Positions 1 through 12,753 are shown, numbered from the stretch's first letter. The stretch: 64,000 nucleotides of DNA from Pseudocercospora fijiensis CIRAD86 (GCF_000340215.1 NW_006921532.1:3795126-3859125), one strand, 5' to 3'. The notes: a model not told the origin generated them from the letters alone. Made by a program: numbers and translations.

Positions 1-359
1 GGCGTTCAAAGTGTTACGGTTACTCGCGACAGATCGTTAGGTGACTTCTTATTACGTATAAGCCGAGGCTTCTTTAGAGAGGCTAATACAAGCGGGAGGC
101 AGAGACAGAATAATTGGTACAAAGGTAATTCCAATTAGTAAGTAGGTAATATAAGTTAAACGCCTCGAGCTATAAGGGCATTCCGGCGTTCCTAAATACA
201 AAGGAGATATCTTGTCTATAGTCGTAAGCGACGTAAGCGACGCTGTCGCTCTCGACCGCTCCTATCGCTCCTAGTAAGATAGAGCGACAGCTTAGCCTAC
301 TAGTCTTAGCATCGCTCTAAGATTATATAAGGACTCTAACCAATCAGATCCGTAATACT

Positions 360-1230
360 AAGCCTAGCAAGCAGAAGAAGAAGAAGGATAGCAATAAGGT
401 TATAATAGACGAGACCGATAGCTAGCTTTAGCAATATAAGGCTATTCGTAGGGCGTACGCCTATATCGACCTATAGTATACCCTTAGAAGGCAGGCTAAC
501 GTTATAGGCTATTATAAGCTTATAGGTCGACACTATAAGCTAACCGCTATAATACTAACCTTCTAGAGGGACTAGATGTCTCTTAATAATAAGTGCTTAG
601 TCGAGGCACTAAACAAGAAGGTTATCGAAGAGATAATGCGGTACTATAGAGTTAAACACCCCGACGATAACGACTAAGGCAAGGCTAGCAAAGGTAAGAA
701 GCAAGAGCCGGCGGTACAATAGTAATATTACTATTATAGTGCGCCTTAACTATCGCCTAATTTATAGTTATATCCGCCGCCGCCGCTATACTATTATTAG
801 CAACCTATTACTCCGTAGGCACCTTAGTTAAGCGCTCCTTAACTAAGCGCTCTACGGTTAAGTCTGCCTATTGCTAACGACGAGACTAATACAGCCGTTC
901 TTATTATCTATTGCCGCTAGCTTCGGAAGCGCTATCTAATGCTTGCTATAAGCATTAAGGTAGGACAGGATTAGATAGCTTCTAAGGACTAGAGCTTAGA
1001 TATAATTAAGGATAAGGAGAAGGCTATAGAGCTACGTAAATAGGTGCCTTCCGACGGTGCTTATTTTAGGCTAAAGAGTAAAGTAGACCGGTTCTTAAGG
1101 CATTATAGGGCTAAGCGGATACCTAAGGATATGTTAAGTCTACTAGAAGAGGTAGAAGATAGGGTAGAGGGCTAGGCGTATAGCAAGCCGAGGAGGTCGG
1201 CTTTATAGTCGCGCTATAGCACTACTACTA
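360..1230 (+). pseudogene. Accessory ORF relic of Tc1-like element A
   Basis: If TAG/TAA are read as RIPed CAG/CAA, one plus-strand frame encodes a basic N-terminal part, a Gln/Pro/Tyr-rich middle (about 715-880) and a charged C-terminal part with a pattern like DGAYFRLKSKVDRFL near 1055-1100. No family is recognised. It is convergent with the transposase relic of the same element. Element B (42813-46259) has the same arrangement, which suggests an accessory protein rather than chance. It is not functional as it stands because of many stops. Confidence 0.4.
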
Positions 1231-1689
1231 CGTAAGAGATCGTTACGAAAGTTATAGATAAGTTAGTCTATATAGTTTGCTTAGATCCTGTCTATTTAGT
1301 TTTTCTATATATTATTTGTATAGTATATGCTACGTGCATTTCGTCGCCTTAATCCTCTTAGTCGTGCCGCTAAGACCCCGCTTTTAGACCCTAAACCCTC
1401 TCGGCTTTTCGTAGCTTTTCTATATATATCTTAATACTATACTATAGAATATATATAGATAGCGAAGATACATTTCCTAATCGATTCTATATATCTTTAA
1501 ATAATTTACGAAAAATCGGCATATCGATGCGTACTATATATACTATATTATAGACGTTTAAAATATATAGAGTCGGCTTCTATAAGACAAGCTTGCGACT
1601 AGGCGTCTTAGTACTATTATATAATGCAGTATACTATATTCGAATCGATACTACTCGACTAAACCCGATCCGATTAGGACTATTTTTAA

Positions 1690-2912
1690 ATGCTATTATA
1701 GCGCTAATACTAAGCTCTTATTTCTATATCTAATCGCCCTATTCTAACCGCTAGAAGGTAATATATAAAGCCGACTTGCTAGGCGTTAATACTAGCCCTA
1801 CGGAAGAGCTTGCTATAGTCTACACCCTTACCCTAACTATTAATTGCTAGCTGTAAGAAGCGCTTAAAAGCGGCCTGCTAATCGTCTCCTAGACTATATT
1901 TAGGCATTATATCCTAGTGTCTCTTTATCTAGTGTTTAAACAAGCTAAATAAAGGTTCTATTAGGTTCAAATATAGCGAATATAGTAGCAAGAAGTTAGC
2001 AATAACGCCGTACTAATAGTATACATTACGGACGGCTCTTCTATTATAAGTTAAGTAGTTATCTATAATAATAACGGACCGTAGACCTAGAAATGGATTA
2101 TACTAAGGAAGGATCTTCGTTTAAAGCCAATTTAGGAAGGACTAGCTATCGACACTGCCTTGCTTAATAAGTGTAGCACCTAGAAGCTAGCCGTCTATTA
2201 TATATACTAGAAGTATACTATATCGTTATAGACGGTATAAATAGTAAGTGCTTATATAAGGGAAGCCTTTAGGTGCCTATCTACGCCTTCGAATAGCTAA
2301 TCGCTTACTAGTATATATCTCGTCTATAAAGACAATCTACTCGCTTGTCTAGTAAGATATATTAATTAAGTATACAAGTTCTGCCTCTTTAGAGCGTTAA
2401 GAAGCCTTCCGCTATGCGACTTTGTATATAAAGTCCTTCTAGTAGATATACCGCTCTATTGTCCTTATACTAATATAGGTCCCGAATTCAAGTAATAACT
2501 AGTCTTATATCTCGTCTATCTAGGTCGTACCTTTAGTAGTAAGAATGTCTATTATAAAATCCCTTATATATAGCAATATCCTCTTCGGCCGGCCTAGTTG
2601 TCCTTAGCTATAGACTGAACCTAACCTCTTCTAATTCGTACTATACCGCTTTACTACTATAAACGACCTATTTAAATACTCTTTACGCTACGATAACTAG
2701 ATATCCTTCGCCGATATACTATCCGCTAATAGCTGTCTAATAATAGCCTTGTCTTGCTTGGTAAGAGGCGCTATATTAACTAGAAAGACCTCGAAGGCGA
2801 GTCTAGGGCGCGGTAGAAGAAGCGACGGTAAGGTATAGCGATAGTAGCGGCGATCGTAGTAGTAGAAACTCGATAGACCGATAGCAAGAATAATAACGAG
2901 TAACAACACCAA
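1690..2912 (-). pseudogene. Tc1-like DDE transposase relic (element A)
   Basis: On the minus strand, with stops ignored, three catalytic motifs are in one frame: FIDET-like with Asp at 2324-2322, IIIDN with Asp at 2063-2061, and LNLIEP with Glu at 1958-1956. Asp-to-Glu spacing is 34 residues, the DD34E of Tc1-type transposases (DDE_3/IS630-Tc1-mariner superfamily). The segment after IIIDN resembles the usual 'xPPYSPDxNPIE' block. An N-terminal stretch of 71 codons remains open at 2697-2912. Many TAG/TAA codons make it a pseudogene. Family assignment is firm; the exact ends are not. Confidence 0.75.
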
Positions 2913-3179
2913 TTATTGGAATTATAGACTAGATATAGCGATAGCTAATTGCTTAGTTTGTTACCAAATTAGTATAAGAGGCAGAGCTAAGGAAGTGCGG
3001 CTTAAAAAGCTCAGGGTTTTTGTCGCTGAGAATATTCGGTGGTCTCGGCTACATCTCGGCCGAAGCTCTGCACTCACTGCGCGGCGCGTGCTTGACTTCT
3101 CTCGTCAGGCTCCAATGGTAATGGTAATAATGCCTCTCCGAGTCTCATCGAGAGCCTTTTGCGACACGACGACGACGTT

Positions 3180-6100
3180 ATGAGCTCCGAGCATTCCCGG
3201 TCGGCCACGGCGCCGTCCGCTCCACCCCCAGGCATCAAACTGCGGTCGTATCAGACGGAAATGCTGGAGGCCAGCGTTCAGAAGAATATCATCGTCGCCA
3301 TGGACACGGGATCTGGCAAGACACATATCGCACTGGCTCGAATCCGCGTCGAGCTGGAACGAAACGACAAGGTATGCATGCGTCGGGCCGGGTGCTTGCG
3401 CGGCCTTGCTTGCCTGCACATCTAATAACGTGCGTGTGCGGCACAGCTTGTATGGTTCCTCACGCCGTCCAAGACACTTGCGGAACAGCAGCATCAAGTC
3501 TTGTCCGCAGAGCTTTCCGGCTATGGCACGCGCCTGCTCACGGGCGCCGATGCCTGCGACAAATGGAGCGACCAAGGCCTGTGGACCGCCGCTCTCACCA
3601 ACGTCAGGCTCGTCGTGGCCACTCCCGCCATTCTGCTCGACGCACTGACTCATGCATTCATGCACATGACGAGACTCGCCCTCTGCGTGTTCGACGAAGG
3701 TACTGTAGCACGTGCGGAATCCCACGAGTCTCTCGCAGCCATTGCTAAGAGCCAATAGCGCATCACTGCACCAAGAAGCACCCCATGAACAGCATCATGC
3801 AATTGTTCTATCGTCCTGCTCGAGAGCGTGGCGAGAGCGTGCCTCACATTCTCGGTCTGAGTGCAAGCCCCGTAAGTATGCCATGCCAGCAAATGGCACC
3901 TCGTTTGCCTTGCTATCCCGAGTGCTAATTCCACCACCACGCTTCCCCAGGTGATCAGCAGCAAAGAAGGAACGCTTCAGTATGTGCAGCATCTTCCTGA
4001 AGCCGCAGCTGCTGACCATGTCCGTAGAACCATTGAGAGCAATCTGAACGCCATCACTGTCACGCCCAAACAGCATAGACGGGAGCTAGACACCTTTGTG
4101 CATCCTCCCGACGTCCAAAACATTGTCTATACAGCCCCATCAGGAGGCGCTCTGCCAGGACGCTTGAGCACAGCTCTTGCCTACCTGACGCGGACGTACG
4201 ATCTGTCTACAGACCCATATGTGCTTGAGCTGACTGAGCAAGACGACGAGAGGTCTCGAAAACAACTCCAAAAGACAATGATGAAGCGGAAGACCTACTG
4301 TCTTGACCAGCTTCGCGCTCTAGACATACGCGCTGGATTCTTGCTGGAACAGCTTGGTGCGAGTATGGCAGACTGGTACGTGGCAGCATGCATTCGCCGA
4401 TTCAGGGCTGGTTTGATGTCGGAGTGTATTGTGCTACCCGATCTGTCGGAGAAGGAACGTCAGCATCTTGCACGCATTTTCGACCGCATTCGGGAGCTCG
4501 CCCCAGCAACACCTGACACAAACGGATCGGACATTACAGCCAAAGCTACAGAGCTCTTGGAACTTCTGCTGAAGCACGCTGACCCTTCCTTGCGAGGCAT
4601 CATCTTCGTCGAGCAGCGTGTACTAGTCACAGCGCTAGCTGAATGGCTCCGCGGCTTGCCGCAGCTCAATGATCAATACCAAATTGCTGCATTCGTGGGA
4701 ACGTCCACATCCACCAACAGGAAGATATCCGTCGCAGATCTCGTAACGTTGCAAGACCAAGCTCGAGATCTTGAAGCTTTCAGACGCGGTGAGAAGAACT
4801 TGATGGTAGCCACCAACGTCCTAGAGGAGGGCATCGACATCTCTGCTTGTAACCTCGTAAGTAGACTCAGCGAGTCGAATGCTCTTCTTGGGAGGTGCTA
4901 ATGAAGAGTATTAGGTGATATGTTTTGATCCACCTCAGAATCTCGTCTCCTTCGTTCAGCGTCGGGGTCGCGCGAGACAGCAGCATTCCAAATATTTTAT
5001 TTTCACAAAAGCAAATGACATCGGCAAAGCAAAGCAGCCCTGGACGTTGCTTGAGGCGGCAATGAAGGAGCTTTATTCGGATGATACACGACAAGTATGT
5101 GAAGCATTAGAGAGCCATGACTTGGACAAGGAAAGCAGGATCTACCAGGTGCAGTCCACACAAGCACTTCTCACGCTTGATAATGCCAAATCGCATCTTT
5201 ACCATTTCTGCAGCGTGTGCATATCAAACGCTGCCGGGTACGTCGATTTGCGCCCAGAATTCGATACTTCTCAGGATCAAGAGACACACCTCTGGACAGC
5301 TACGGTTGATCTGCCGGCATTTGTGCATCCAGACCTCCGTTCGGCGAGATCTGCCGAATCTTGGTCTCGCGAAGAGCTTGCTATCAAAGATGCTGCGTTT
5401 GAAGCCTATGTGGCTTTGCATCAGGCTGGACTGATAAATGACAATCTCCTACCACCTCTTCACGAACACGAAGAAAGTGAGAGCAGTGGCCGACACTCTG
5501 ATCAGTCCAGGCTTGTCGACGGCTCTAACCGCCTCTCAGCATGGCAAAGGCTCGGCCGGCCCATGCCAAACCTGGTTTCGTGGAACAGATGGGAAGTGAT
5601 CTTGGAACACAAGAACACCGTCGTTGTCAAAATGGAGATGTGGCTGCCCTTCGCGGTAGCGACCGAGATGGCGGCTTTCAAGCTACATTGGAACGAAGAA
5701 ACAGAGTATACTGCAAGAATCAATCACTACGATGAGACATCACACTATCTGGATGCAGAACGGCTCGATGTGCTGCAACGATGCACCTCTCTTGTGCTGA
5801 ATTCAGTACACTCCGCTCGCATGCCTAGCAACGCCAGTGAATTTCCAATCCTATTTCAGCCGCAGAACATCCAGGATGTAGGGAAATGGCTTTTAGACTT
5901 TGGTGGCCAGGATTCTGCTACTACTTTCGATTCAGGGACTGAGCACGCGGGTCTTGTACATGTAAAGAGTCAACCTGGTCGCTTGTTCTTCTTGCGAAGC
6001 AACCATCGTGCGGATAATGGAGATGGCGTGTTACTCACGCCTTTTCCGAAAAGGAAGGACTTCCTGCACCCGGTCCTCGCCACAAACAACACGAGCGTGG

Positions 6101-7692
6101 CATATTCTTCTGTGGAATCGGTCCCAGCGAGCGAGTGCACGATTGAACGAATGCCCGCGCGGTATGCTCTATTTGCCGCATTCGTACCTTCCATGCTGCA
6201 CCGCCTCGACCTCGCGTTGACAGCTGCTATCCTGCAAGCCGGAACATTGGGCGACATCGATGTGAAGAATACGACATTGATACTAGATGCCCTCTGCTCC
6301 CCTTCCGCAGGAGAACCTGCCGATTATAACAGACTGGAGTATCTGGGCGATCAAATCCTGAAGCACTGCGCAGAGGTTCAAGTCATGGCGCAACATTTGA
6401 AGCGGCCAGAAGGGTCCTTGACGTTGCAACGTGACAAGATCGTCCGCAATTCAACCCTCGCAAAAGCGGCACTGCAAGCTGGCTTGGACGAATTCATTAT
6501 CACGAAACCATTTACAGGTGCAAAGTGGCGTCCTCCGTCCTTCAGCAAGACGTCTGGCCTCGATTGTGGCAAGAGGGAAATCTCAACCAAAACGCTCGCA
6601 GATGTCGTAGAGTCCCTGGTTGGCGCAGCTTATCTCGATGGTGGCCTGGCCAAGGGACTTCAATGCATCAAGATCTTATTGCCCAACGAGATATGGCATC
6701 CGCTTCCTCACTGCTTCAATCTGTTACTGTCAGATCTCGGTCCAGCGGCAAGTCATGATGGCCTAAGCTTCCTGGAGCGCATGATTGGACACGAGTTCGA
6801 GCACAAACAGCTCCTCATGCAAGCAATCACGCATGTCACCTGTCCTTACAAGGGTCAATTATCATACGAGCGGCTTGAGTTTCTGGGAGACAGTGTCTTG
6901 GACCTGGTCATCACGCCGCACCTCTTCGCCCACAAGAGACTTCTGCGGCACTGGGAGTTGCACCAAGCTCATGAAGCTTTGGTGAACAAGTACTTTCTGG
7001 GATACTGCTGCATGAATTATGCAATCGAACAAGACGAGAACGACATTGTAGCAGTCGCTGATGGCAGCTACAGGGCGATGCCCAAGCTTCGCAAAGTGCA
7101 CCTGTACGACTTCCTTCGAGCAGATTCGCAGACAGCACAAATGAGGCGGACAGCCGTCGCCAAATTCGACGCAATGGTCCCCGAAATCGCCGAAAGGCTC
7201 CAGGGAGGGACAGAATATCCGTGGCCCGAACTCGTCACTCTTTCCCCTCCGAAATTCTTTTCCGATATCATCGAATCCGTTCTCGGCGCGCTTTACATCG
7301 ACAGTCGAGGCGATTTCGGTGTTTGTGAGGCTTTTCTGGCGCGCCTGGGAATTGTGCAATACATGCGGCGCATGCTGGAGCAGCGTGTCGATTGCCTTCA
7401 TCCAAAGGAGAGGATCGGGATTCTCGCGGACCAGGACTCAGTACGGTACTCGAGCAAGAGGTTGGAGGCACAGGACGGCAGCAAGTCTTGGACGTGTACG
7501 ATACAAGTGGGTGGCGCGGAAGTCGTAGCCATTGATGGATGCGCGAGTCAAGAAGAAGGAGAAGTCAAAGCTGCAGCTCAAGCTTGCAGAGTGCTGAAGG
7601 GGAGAGAGGCGCCAGCTGTGAAGACACGGAAACGGAAGCTTGAAGGTGACAGACCAGAAGACAGCAAGGGCGAGCAGGCTAGGGCTCCATAA
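3180..7692 (+). CDS. dcl2: Dicer-like ribonuclease III, DCL-2 type
   Basis: This enzyme cuts long double-stranded RNA into small RNAs for RNA silencing of viruses and transposons. Five exons: 3180-3371, 3447-3699, 3759-3871, 3951-4856 and 4915-7692, giving 1413 aa, normal for fungal DCL2. Seen in order: helicase motif I GSGKT (residues 44-48), DEAHH (147-151, restored across intron 2), helicase C with the QRRGRARQ motif, a Dicer-dimerisation region (about 560-650), RNase IIIa with [12 protein letters not shown] (about 961), RNase IIIb with [11 protein letters not shown] (about 1140), and a C-terminal dsRNA-binding-like region. Acidic catalytic residues of both RNase III domains are present. 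No PAZ domain is evident, as usual for fungal Dicers. ATG 3180 is the first in-frame start and all introns keep phase. It begins 178 bp from a RIPed transposon and converges with the MFS gene. Confidence 0.95.
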
Positions 7693-7883
7693 CTCCGACT
7701 TGCTGCTCAGGTGATTTAATCATCATCATGTTTAAATCAAATCTACCCTATCACTACACACGTTTCTGGGTCTAAATTTCTAAATTTCTGTATCGTCTTA
7801 TTATCGCTGATGAATGCTTCGTGCACTTGGTGCCTTTTGTAATCATGCATGCTCCTTCTCCTCCAATCTCCCCATTAGACCTT

Positions 7884-9741
7884 TTAGATGTCCTTGCGGG
7901 CATGTTTGGAATAGTTCTTTCGCAAAGTCTCGCCGTACTTGTATAGCACGAACGGGATGGGAATGAATGCAATCGAGAGGAAGGCCAGGGTACTGCTTGC
8001 CCAAGCAACCCCGAGATTCTTGTACATGGCACCCGCGAAAAGCGGAAAGCCGGTGCCAAAGGTGCTCCTGAAAAAGTCGTTGCCAGCGAGCACAGAGGCG
8101 GCGTAGTCCGGATATGCGTCTGAAAGGTAGTTGAGGACGGAATTGAAGAGCAGGAAGGCACCGATCGAGAACCATGCGCTGCCAATGATAGGCACAATCC
8201 AATGTACATCTGGCCTGGTATCGCGAAAATATCAGCATCTAGTAGGCTTTGGAGAACTTGCATAATGTTATTACAACTCACCTCGCGGACCAACCGAACC
8301 AAAAGAGGCAGATTGGAATGCAGAAAGCACCGACGAAGCATGGCGTCAAGCGGTATTCAGGCGTGCATTCACCGTTCTCGTCGAACTTGGGCTCCAGATA
8401 TGTATGGAGGTACCAAAAGAAGGGCGGGATGACCACGAACGATCCGATGAGGATGCCCAGGAATGCCAAGCCTTCTGCGCCGAGTCCAAAGCCGTAAATC
8501 TCGACGAATACAATGACGAAGCTCTCGAACCAGATGTACAGTAGACCGTAGATGAGCGCGATGTAAAGGTTGAGGAGGAAGACCATGGGTTCCATGAAGT
8601 TCAGGGTGAAAGGTCGAACAGCAGCCATCAACAAGATCTCCTTTCCGGTCATCTGTTCGGACATGAGCTCAGGCTCACATATCAGCTTCTCGTTGCCAGT
8701 GATCTTGCGCAAGCGGCGAGTCCGGCGGAGCAAGATATTGTTGGCGCTCGTCTCAGGGAAGCAGAAGAAAAGGAAGACCAGGCAGAATGCCGAGAGCCAC
8801 ATCAACTCCCAGATTGGCCATGTCCACGGAGCAGTGAAACCACCTTTCACGGGTGCGTATTCGACTGCAAAGCCTCCCACAAGCGGACCCAGTGTTGGAC
8901 CACAAACTGCAGCGACTCCCCAAATGGATATCGCGTAGGCTCGCTTCTTCGGTGACCAAATGTCAGCCAGCGAGGCACCGCCAGTGGCGAGGACAGGACT
9001 ACCAAAGAAGCCGGTAATGAATCGGAAGGCGAGGAGCATGCCGAAGTTCTCGGCCCTCGCGACGGCAGGCTGAAGACCAACGAAGACAACAAGCGTTCCG
9101 AGGTAGATTGGATTTCTGCCAATCTGAGGAATTTCCGACATGGGTGACCAGAGCATTGGGCCGAGACCATATCCTGCGACGAATAGACATAGTCCGAGAG
9201 TTGCTGCAACCTGAGAGACGCCAAATGTCGCCATGACGCTTTGGGTGCCGGCCGAGTAGATGGAAGATCCGATGTACACAGAGGTAGTCAACAGGCAAAT
9301 CTCGAAGGTGACGAAGCACTTCTTGAAAAGGCTCCAGTTCTGGGGGTTCTCAGGATCATTGTCTCCCCACCAGCTCACGAGCGCTCGATCTCGACCTTTC
9401 TCGGGGTCGACCTTGACACCGCTCGCGTGGTTGATGCGTGCATCATCGCTGGAGCTTCTCTGTCCACCACTGTCGCCATCAGACGATCTCCGTTCCTTCT
9501 CGGGGTCGGGTAAGTCTTCGCCTCGCTCCTCACGCGTTCGAATGCCGCCGAGAGTCTCGGGCTCCGTTCCATCTGCGCGTGGATTCGTATCGCCGTGGTC
9601 CGCCAGGTATCCAGACTTTTTCTCATCGATGAAATATTTATACAACGATGGATCCGCCTCTTCCTGATATTGGAGAAACTTCTTCCGTGACACGAATCGT
9701 ATGAGATGGCCAAAGGCCGTGTCCCGGATCAGGTCTGTCAT
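7884..9741 (-). CDS. MFS exporter, DHA1 family (Flu1/polyamine-drug type)
   Basis: A predicted plasma-membrane proton antiporter of the drug:H+ antiporter-1 family. Two exons on the minus strand, 9741-8282 and 8214-7884, with a 67-bp intron (donor GTGAGT), give 596 aa. A hydrophilic, charged N-terminus of about 120 residues precedes the conserved SWWGDNDPENPQNWS stretch that leads into TM1 in fungal DHA1 exporters. Twelve hydrophobic segments follow, with the ASLADIWSPKKR loop, GPTLGPLVGGF motif and a long central loop. The start is the ATG at 9741. The open frame runs 285 nt upstream, but that part looks like leader, not protein. Substrate cannot be read from sequence; drugs, polyamines or a metabolite are possible. 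It converges on dcl2 with about 190 bp between stops. Confidence 0.9.
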
Positions 9742-10808
9742 GGCCAAAGTGTCGGCGCAACGCACGATGCCCAAGCTGTTGCAAGACGCTGAGAGATGGA
9801 AGGTTCCCCAAAGAGTGGAAGGTGGAATGGACGAGGAATGTGATTTGTAAGAATGACAAGGAATGCGAAGAAAGGACAAAGACGACTGAGCATATGTATA
9901 GTCAGTTATACTCACACATTGTTCGTTCACGGATCGTCCAAGCCATATGCACTCATCACTCATCGTCATGGAAGAAAGCTTAAATCGCGTCGCGCGTTGC
10001 TGCGTCAGCCCGTGCGACGATGTCATTATTTGTGGGCAGTACTAACAAGCGGGGACCAAATCGATAACAACGACGTCCGGACCCGTTTTAATGTCGGTGC
10101 TTCTAGACCTCGTCCACATGGAGACAAAGGGGTCCGGGTCTTGGAGAAGGTCTTTGTAACACCTCGTAATTGATATTTCGAGGAGCGCATGTACGAGCAC
10201 GTGCAACTCTGAGTCGGTCGGTCGGTCGACTTGGATTTCTCGAAAGCGAAAGGGGCCATCTTGATCCTGAGACCAAATCACAAAAATGTTCACTGTGGGT
10301 AAGGATTGGTACCTGCTTGTTATCGCTTTGGTGCCCGATTGCTAGCATCTCGCGTCATCTGTGCGCGGTGCCACGAGGGCGGCAGATGGCCTCTGGAGAT
10401 GCGATCGGGCGTGGAAATGGTGCACGGAAAGGGTGGGTGGATGGCGCCGTAGTGCCATCTCTGAGCGTAATGTAAGAGGAAGTTGCGTCTCGCTTGGCGT
10501 CGACGGCTTTTTTGGGTTTTTCGCCTCCCGCCTCCCGGGCTCCTGGGATACTCCTGGATCCGAGCCCGATCACGGTCACGGCCACGGTTCACCCCAAGAT
10601 CTGATGCCAAGCAAAAACATCTACCACATGCTCATCCAGGGTGTGACCTGCATGGGAAGCCGACCGGAGACCAGATCACGAACCGTGCCTCTTGCCCCTG
10701 CATCTTCGACAGCACTTCTTGACGAAGGGAGCGCTCTCAAAACATCGCGATGAAGCAATGAGAAAGCATCGTCTCGACATAACTAGCACTGTAGATGGTC
10801 AACGCTAC
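9742..10808. other. Intergenic, promoter side of the DHA1 exporter; no gene seen
   Basis: About 1.07 kb of normal-composition DNA between the exporter start and the 3' end of the sugar transporter. Open frames here overlap one another in several frames and have no protein-like features. A (CGGT)n-like run occurs near 10213-10228. No RNA gene was recognised. Confidence 0.5.
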
Positions 10809-12648
10809 CTATTTGATCTCTCGAAGCTCAGACGTTGGTGTCTTGTGATTGAGCTCAATCTCTGCATGCTGCGAGTTTTGAACCCCCAGAAGATCTCCTC
10901 CCTTCTCGGCATGATTGGCGCCGCCGAACTTGGTGTCCATCTGTGTCGAATGTCAGCAATCCGGTGCACTGTCGCTCTGCACAGCGAATAACCCACCTCT
11001 TCCAGAAGCGTCTTTCTGGTTTCTGGAATAAAGACTACAGCAACGTCAGCCTACGCTCTTCAAGCATGACGACTGACTTCGAACGACTTACACCACACGA
11101 AGACCGCCAACATGAAATTGATCCCTGCAAACATATAGAAGGCATAAAAGCCACAGTTTTTCAGAAAGGTCGGGAAGAATTGCCCAACGATAGCTTGTGC
11201 GACATTCTGCGTTTGACTCGCCATCCCCACGGCTTGGGCGCGAACATTCATGCTAAAGATTTCCGACGTCCAGATCCAGACCGTCGCACCCCTAGCAAAT
11301 GTCAGTCAGCATCGCCAGTACGGGAAACACATTGCTCACGCCACCACATACCATGTCGGTTTGTAGAAGAATATGAACAGGAACAGCAGAAACACAATGG
11401 AGATGGCGACCGATCTAGGCTTCACGCCATCGGCCAGCGTGGGAGTCTGAGTCTCGACCGAGGCGACAATGATCATGCACATCCCCATACCCATAGCACC
11501 GACAATGAATAAGAACTGAGAAGCATTAGCTCTAGCCCGGCAGACGAATCGAAGACACCCACCTTGCGTCCGAATCGATCAGCAGTCCACGCAGCATTGA
11601 GCGTGAACAGAATGCCGAACGTTGCGTTTAACGCATTGATCAGCGCAATGGTGGAGCTCCTCTTGAAGACTTTCTTGTAGACGATAGTGCTGTAAGTGTT
11701 GAGAGATCCTTGTCCCGTAACCTGCTGACCCGCATTCATGATGAAAGCCAGCAAAAGTCGCTTTCGAAGCGAGCGGTCCTTCCAGAACGCAGAGTACGAG
11801 GGTGAGATGGCTTCCTTCTCGAACTCCAAAGCTTCGCGGATCATCAACACTTCATTTTCAACCTCTTGCTCCGATTCTCGGATTCTTCGGAGCGATCTAC
11901 GAGCTTGCTCGATCTTGTTCTTCTTGATACTCCACCGAGGACTCTCGGGAATGAAGAAGACCTGCGCTAGAATAGTCACCGGCATCAGTAGCTGGAAGAC
12001 CACGACCATCTTCCAGTCCCATTCTCCGAGAGCTTCCGCGTTTCTGGAGCAGGCGTAGTTGATCCAGTAAGCGATGAAGCTGCCAACACTATAGAACATT
12101 TGCCAAAACGTCATAATCGTTCCTCTGATCTCCGGCGGAGCACATTCACCTAAACTCCATATCAGCATCGAAATCCGCGCGAATCGCACTTCGAAAGCAC
12201 ACCGATATATATTGAGCCCGCCGTCAGAGCAAGACCTTGTCCAATACCAATCACAACCCTACCCGCAATGAAGCAGCCGATCTGACCGGTTGGGGAAAAC
12301 GTCTGCATGAAAGTGGCAACGACAACGCAAGCAGCGCCTGATGCCACGCCAATGCGACGACCGAAGTAGTCAGCAATTGGCCCTGCCATGAAGAATCCCG
12401 CAACGATCGCTCCGACGGTGTACGAGGTATTGATAGCGCCGATGATTTGCGCTCCAGGGCTGTCGAAGAAGGCGACCCAGTTATTAGAGCCCTGGACGGC
12501 ATTGTAGACGCTGGCATCGTAGCCATAGAGCACCATACAAGATGCAGCAACGAGGGAGATGTACCTGCACGGCCATTAGACATTATTGTCGCAACTCAAC
12601 ATCTCAAGAAGAGACCTGCCAATTGTATAATCTGGTCGAAGCAACCAT
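10809..12648 (-). CDS. MFS sugar transporter (sugar porter family), possible first-exon phase break
   Basis: A predicted plasma-membrane sugar/proton symporter. Minus-strand exons: 12648-12616 (uncertain), 12564-12203, 12149-11563, 11515-11352, 11291-11092, 11034-10997 and 10940-10809. Seen: GYDAS after TM1, GRR in loop 2-3, the PESPRW motif after TM6, DRFGRK in loop 8-9, and PETRKTLLEE after TM12, all family hallmarks; about 500 aa. Exons 2-7 join in perfect phase. The first exon (MVASTRLYNWQ) fits the conserved start of these carriers, but the only GT...AG intron joining it to exon 2 (12615-12565) leaves the frame off. The true start may differ, or the allele may be broken. A CACGTG double site lies 85 bp upstream. 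Confidence 0.85.
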
Positions 12649-12732
12649 TTTCTTTTTTGCGCGGTCGGGACAAGCGATTCCGCGCAAAGTGCGGACCAAG
12701 TCTTTCTATACGCTGTCGTGCAGTCAAGCAGA

Positions 12733-12753
12733 CACGTGGAGCAAGTCCACGTG
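12733..12753. promoter_or_regulatory. Perfect inverted repeat with two E-boxes (CACGTG)
   Basis: CACGTGGA and TCCACGTG face each other across a 5-nt spacer (GCAAG), a perfect 8-bp inverted repeat containing two CACGTG cores. CACGTG is the classic bHLH target. It lies 85 bp upstream of the proposed first ATG of the sugar transporter on the minus strand, a typical promoter distance. The regulator is unknown. Confidence 0.5.

Larger units (their letters stand above)
61..3002 (-). mobile_element. RIP-degraded Tc1-like DNA transposon (element A)
   Basis: The block is nearly free of CA/TG and rich in TA, with reading frames broken by TAG/TAA, which is the signature of CpA-directed RIP. A minus-strand transposase relic with D, D and E catalytic positions (DD34E) lies at about 1690-2912. 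A plus-strand accessory frame lies at about 360-1230. Imperfect inverted ends are visible: AGCCGAGGCTTC from 61 and its counterpart reading AGCCGCACTTCC on the minus strand from 3002, each flanked by TA (59-60 and 3003-3004), as expected for Tc1/mariner target duplication. The end assignment is moderate because the arms need a gap to align. Confidence 0.6.

Noticed and set aside
3105..3755. 216-codon minus-strand ORF over the dcl2 start
   Set aside because: It runs antisense to coding exons and introns of dcl2, whose splice phases and helicase motifs are unambiguous.
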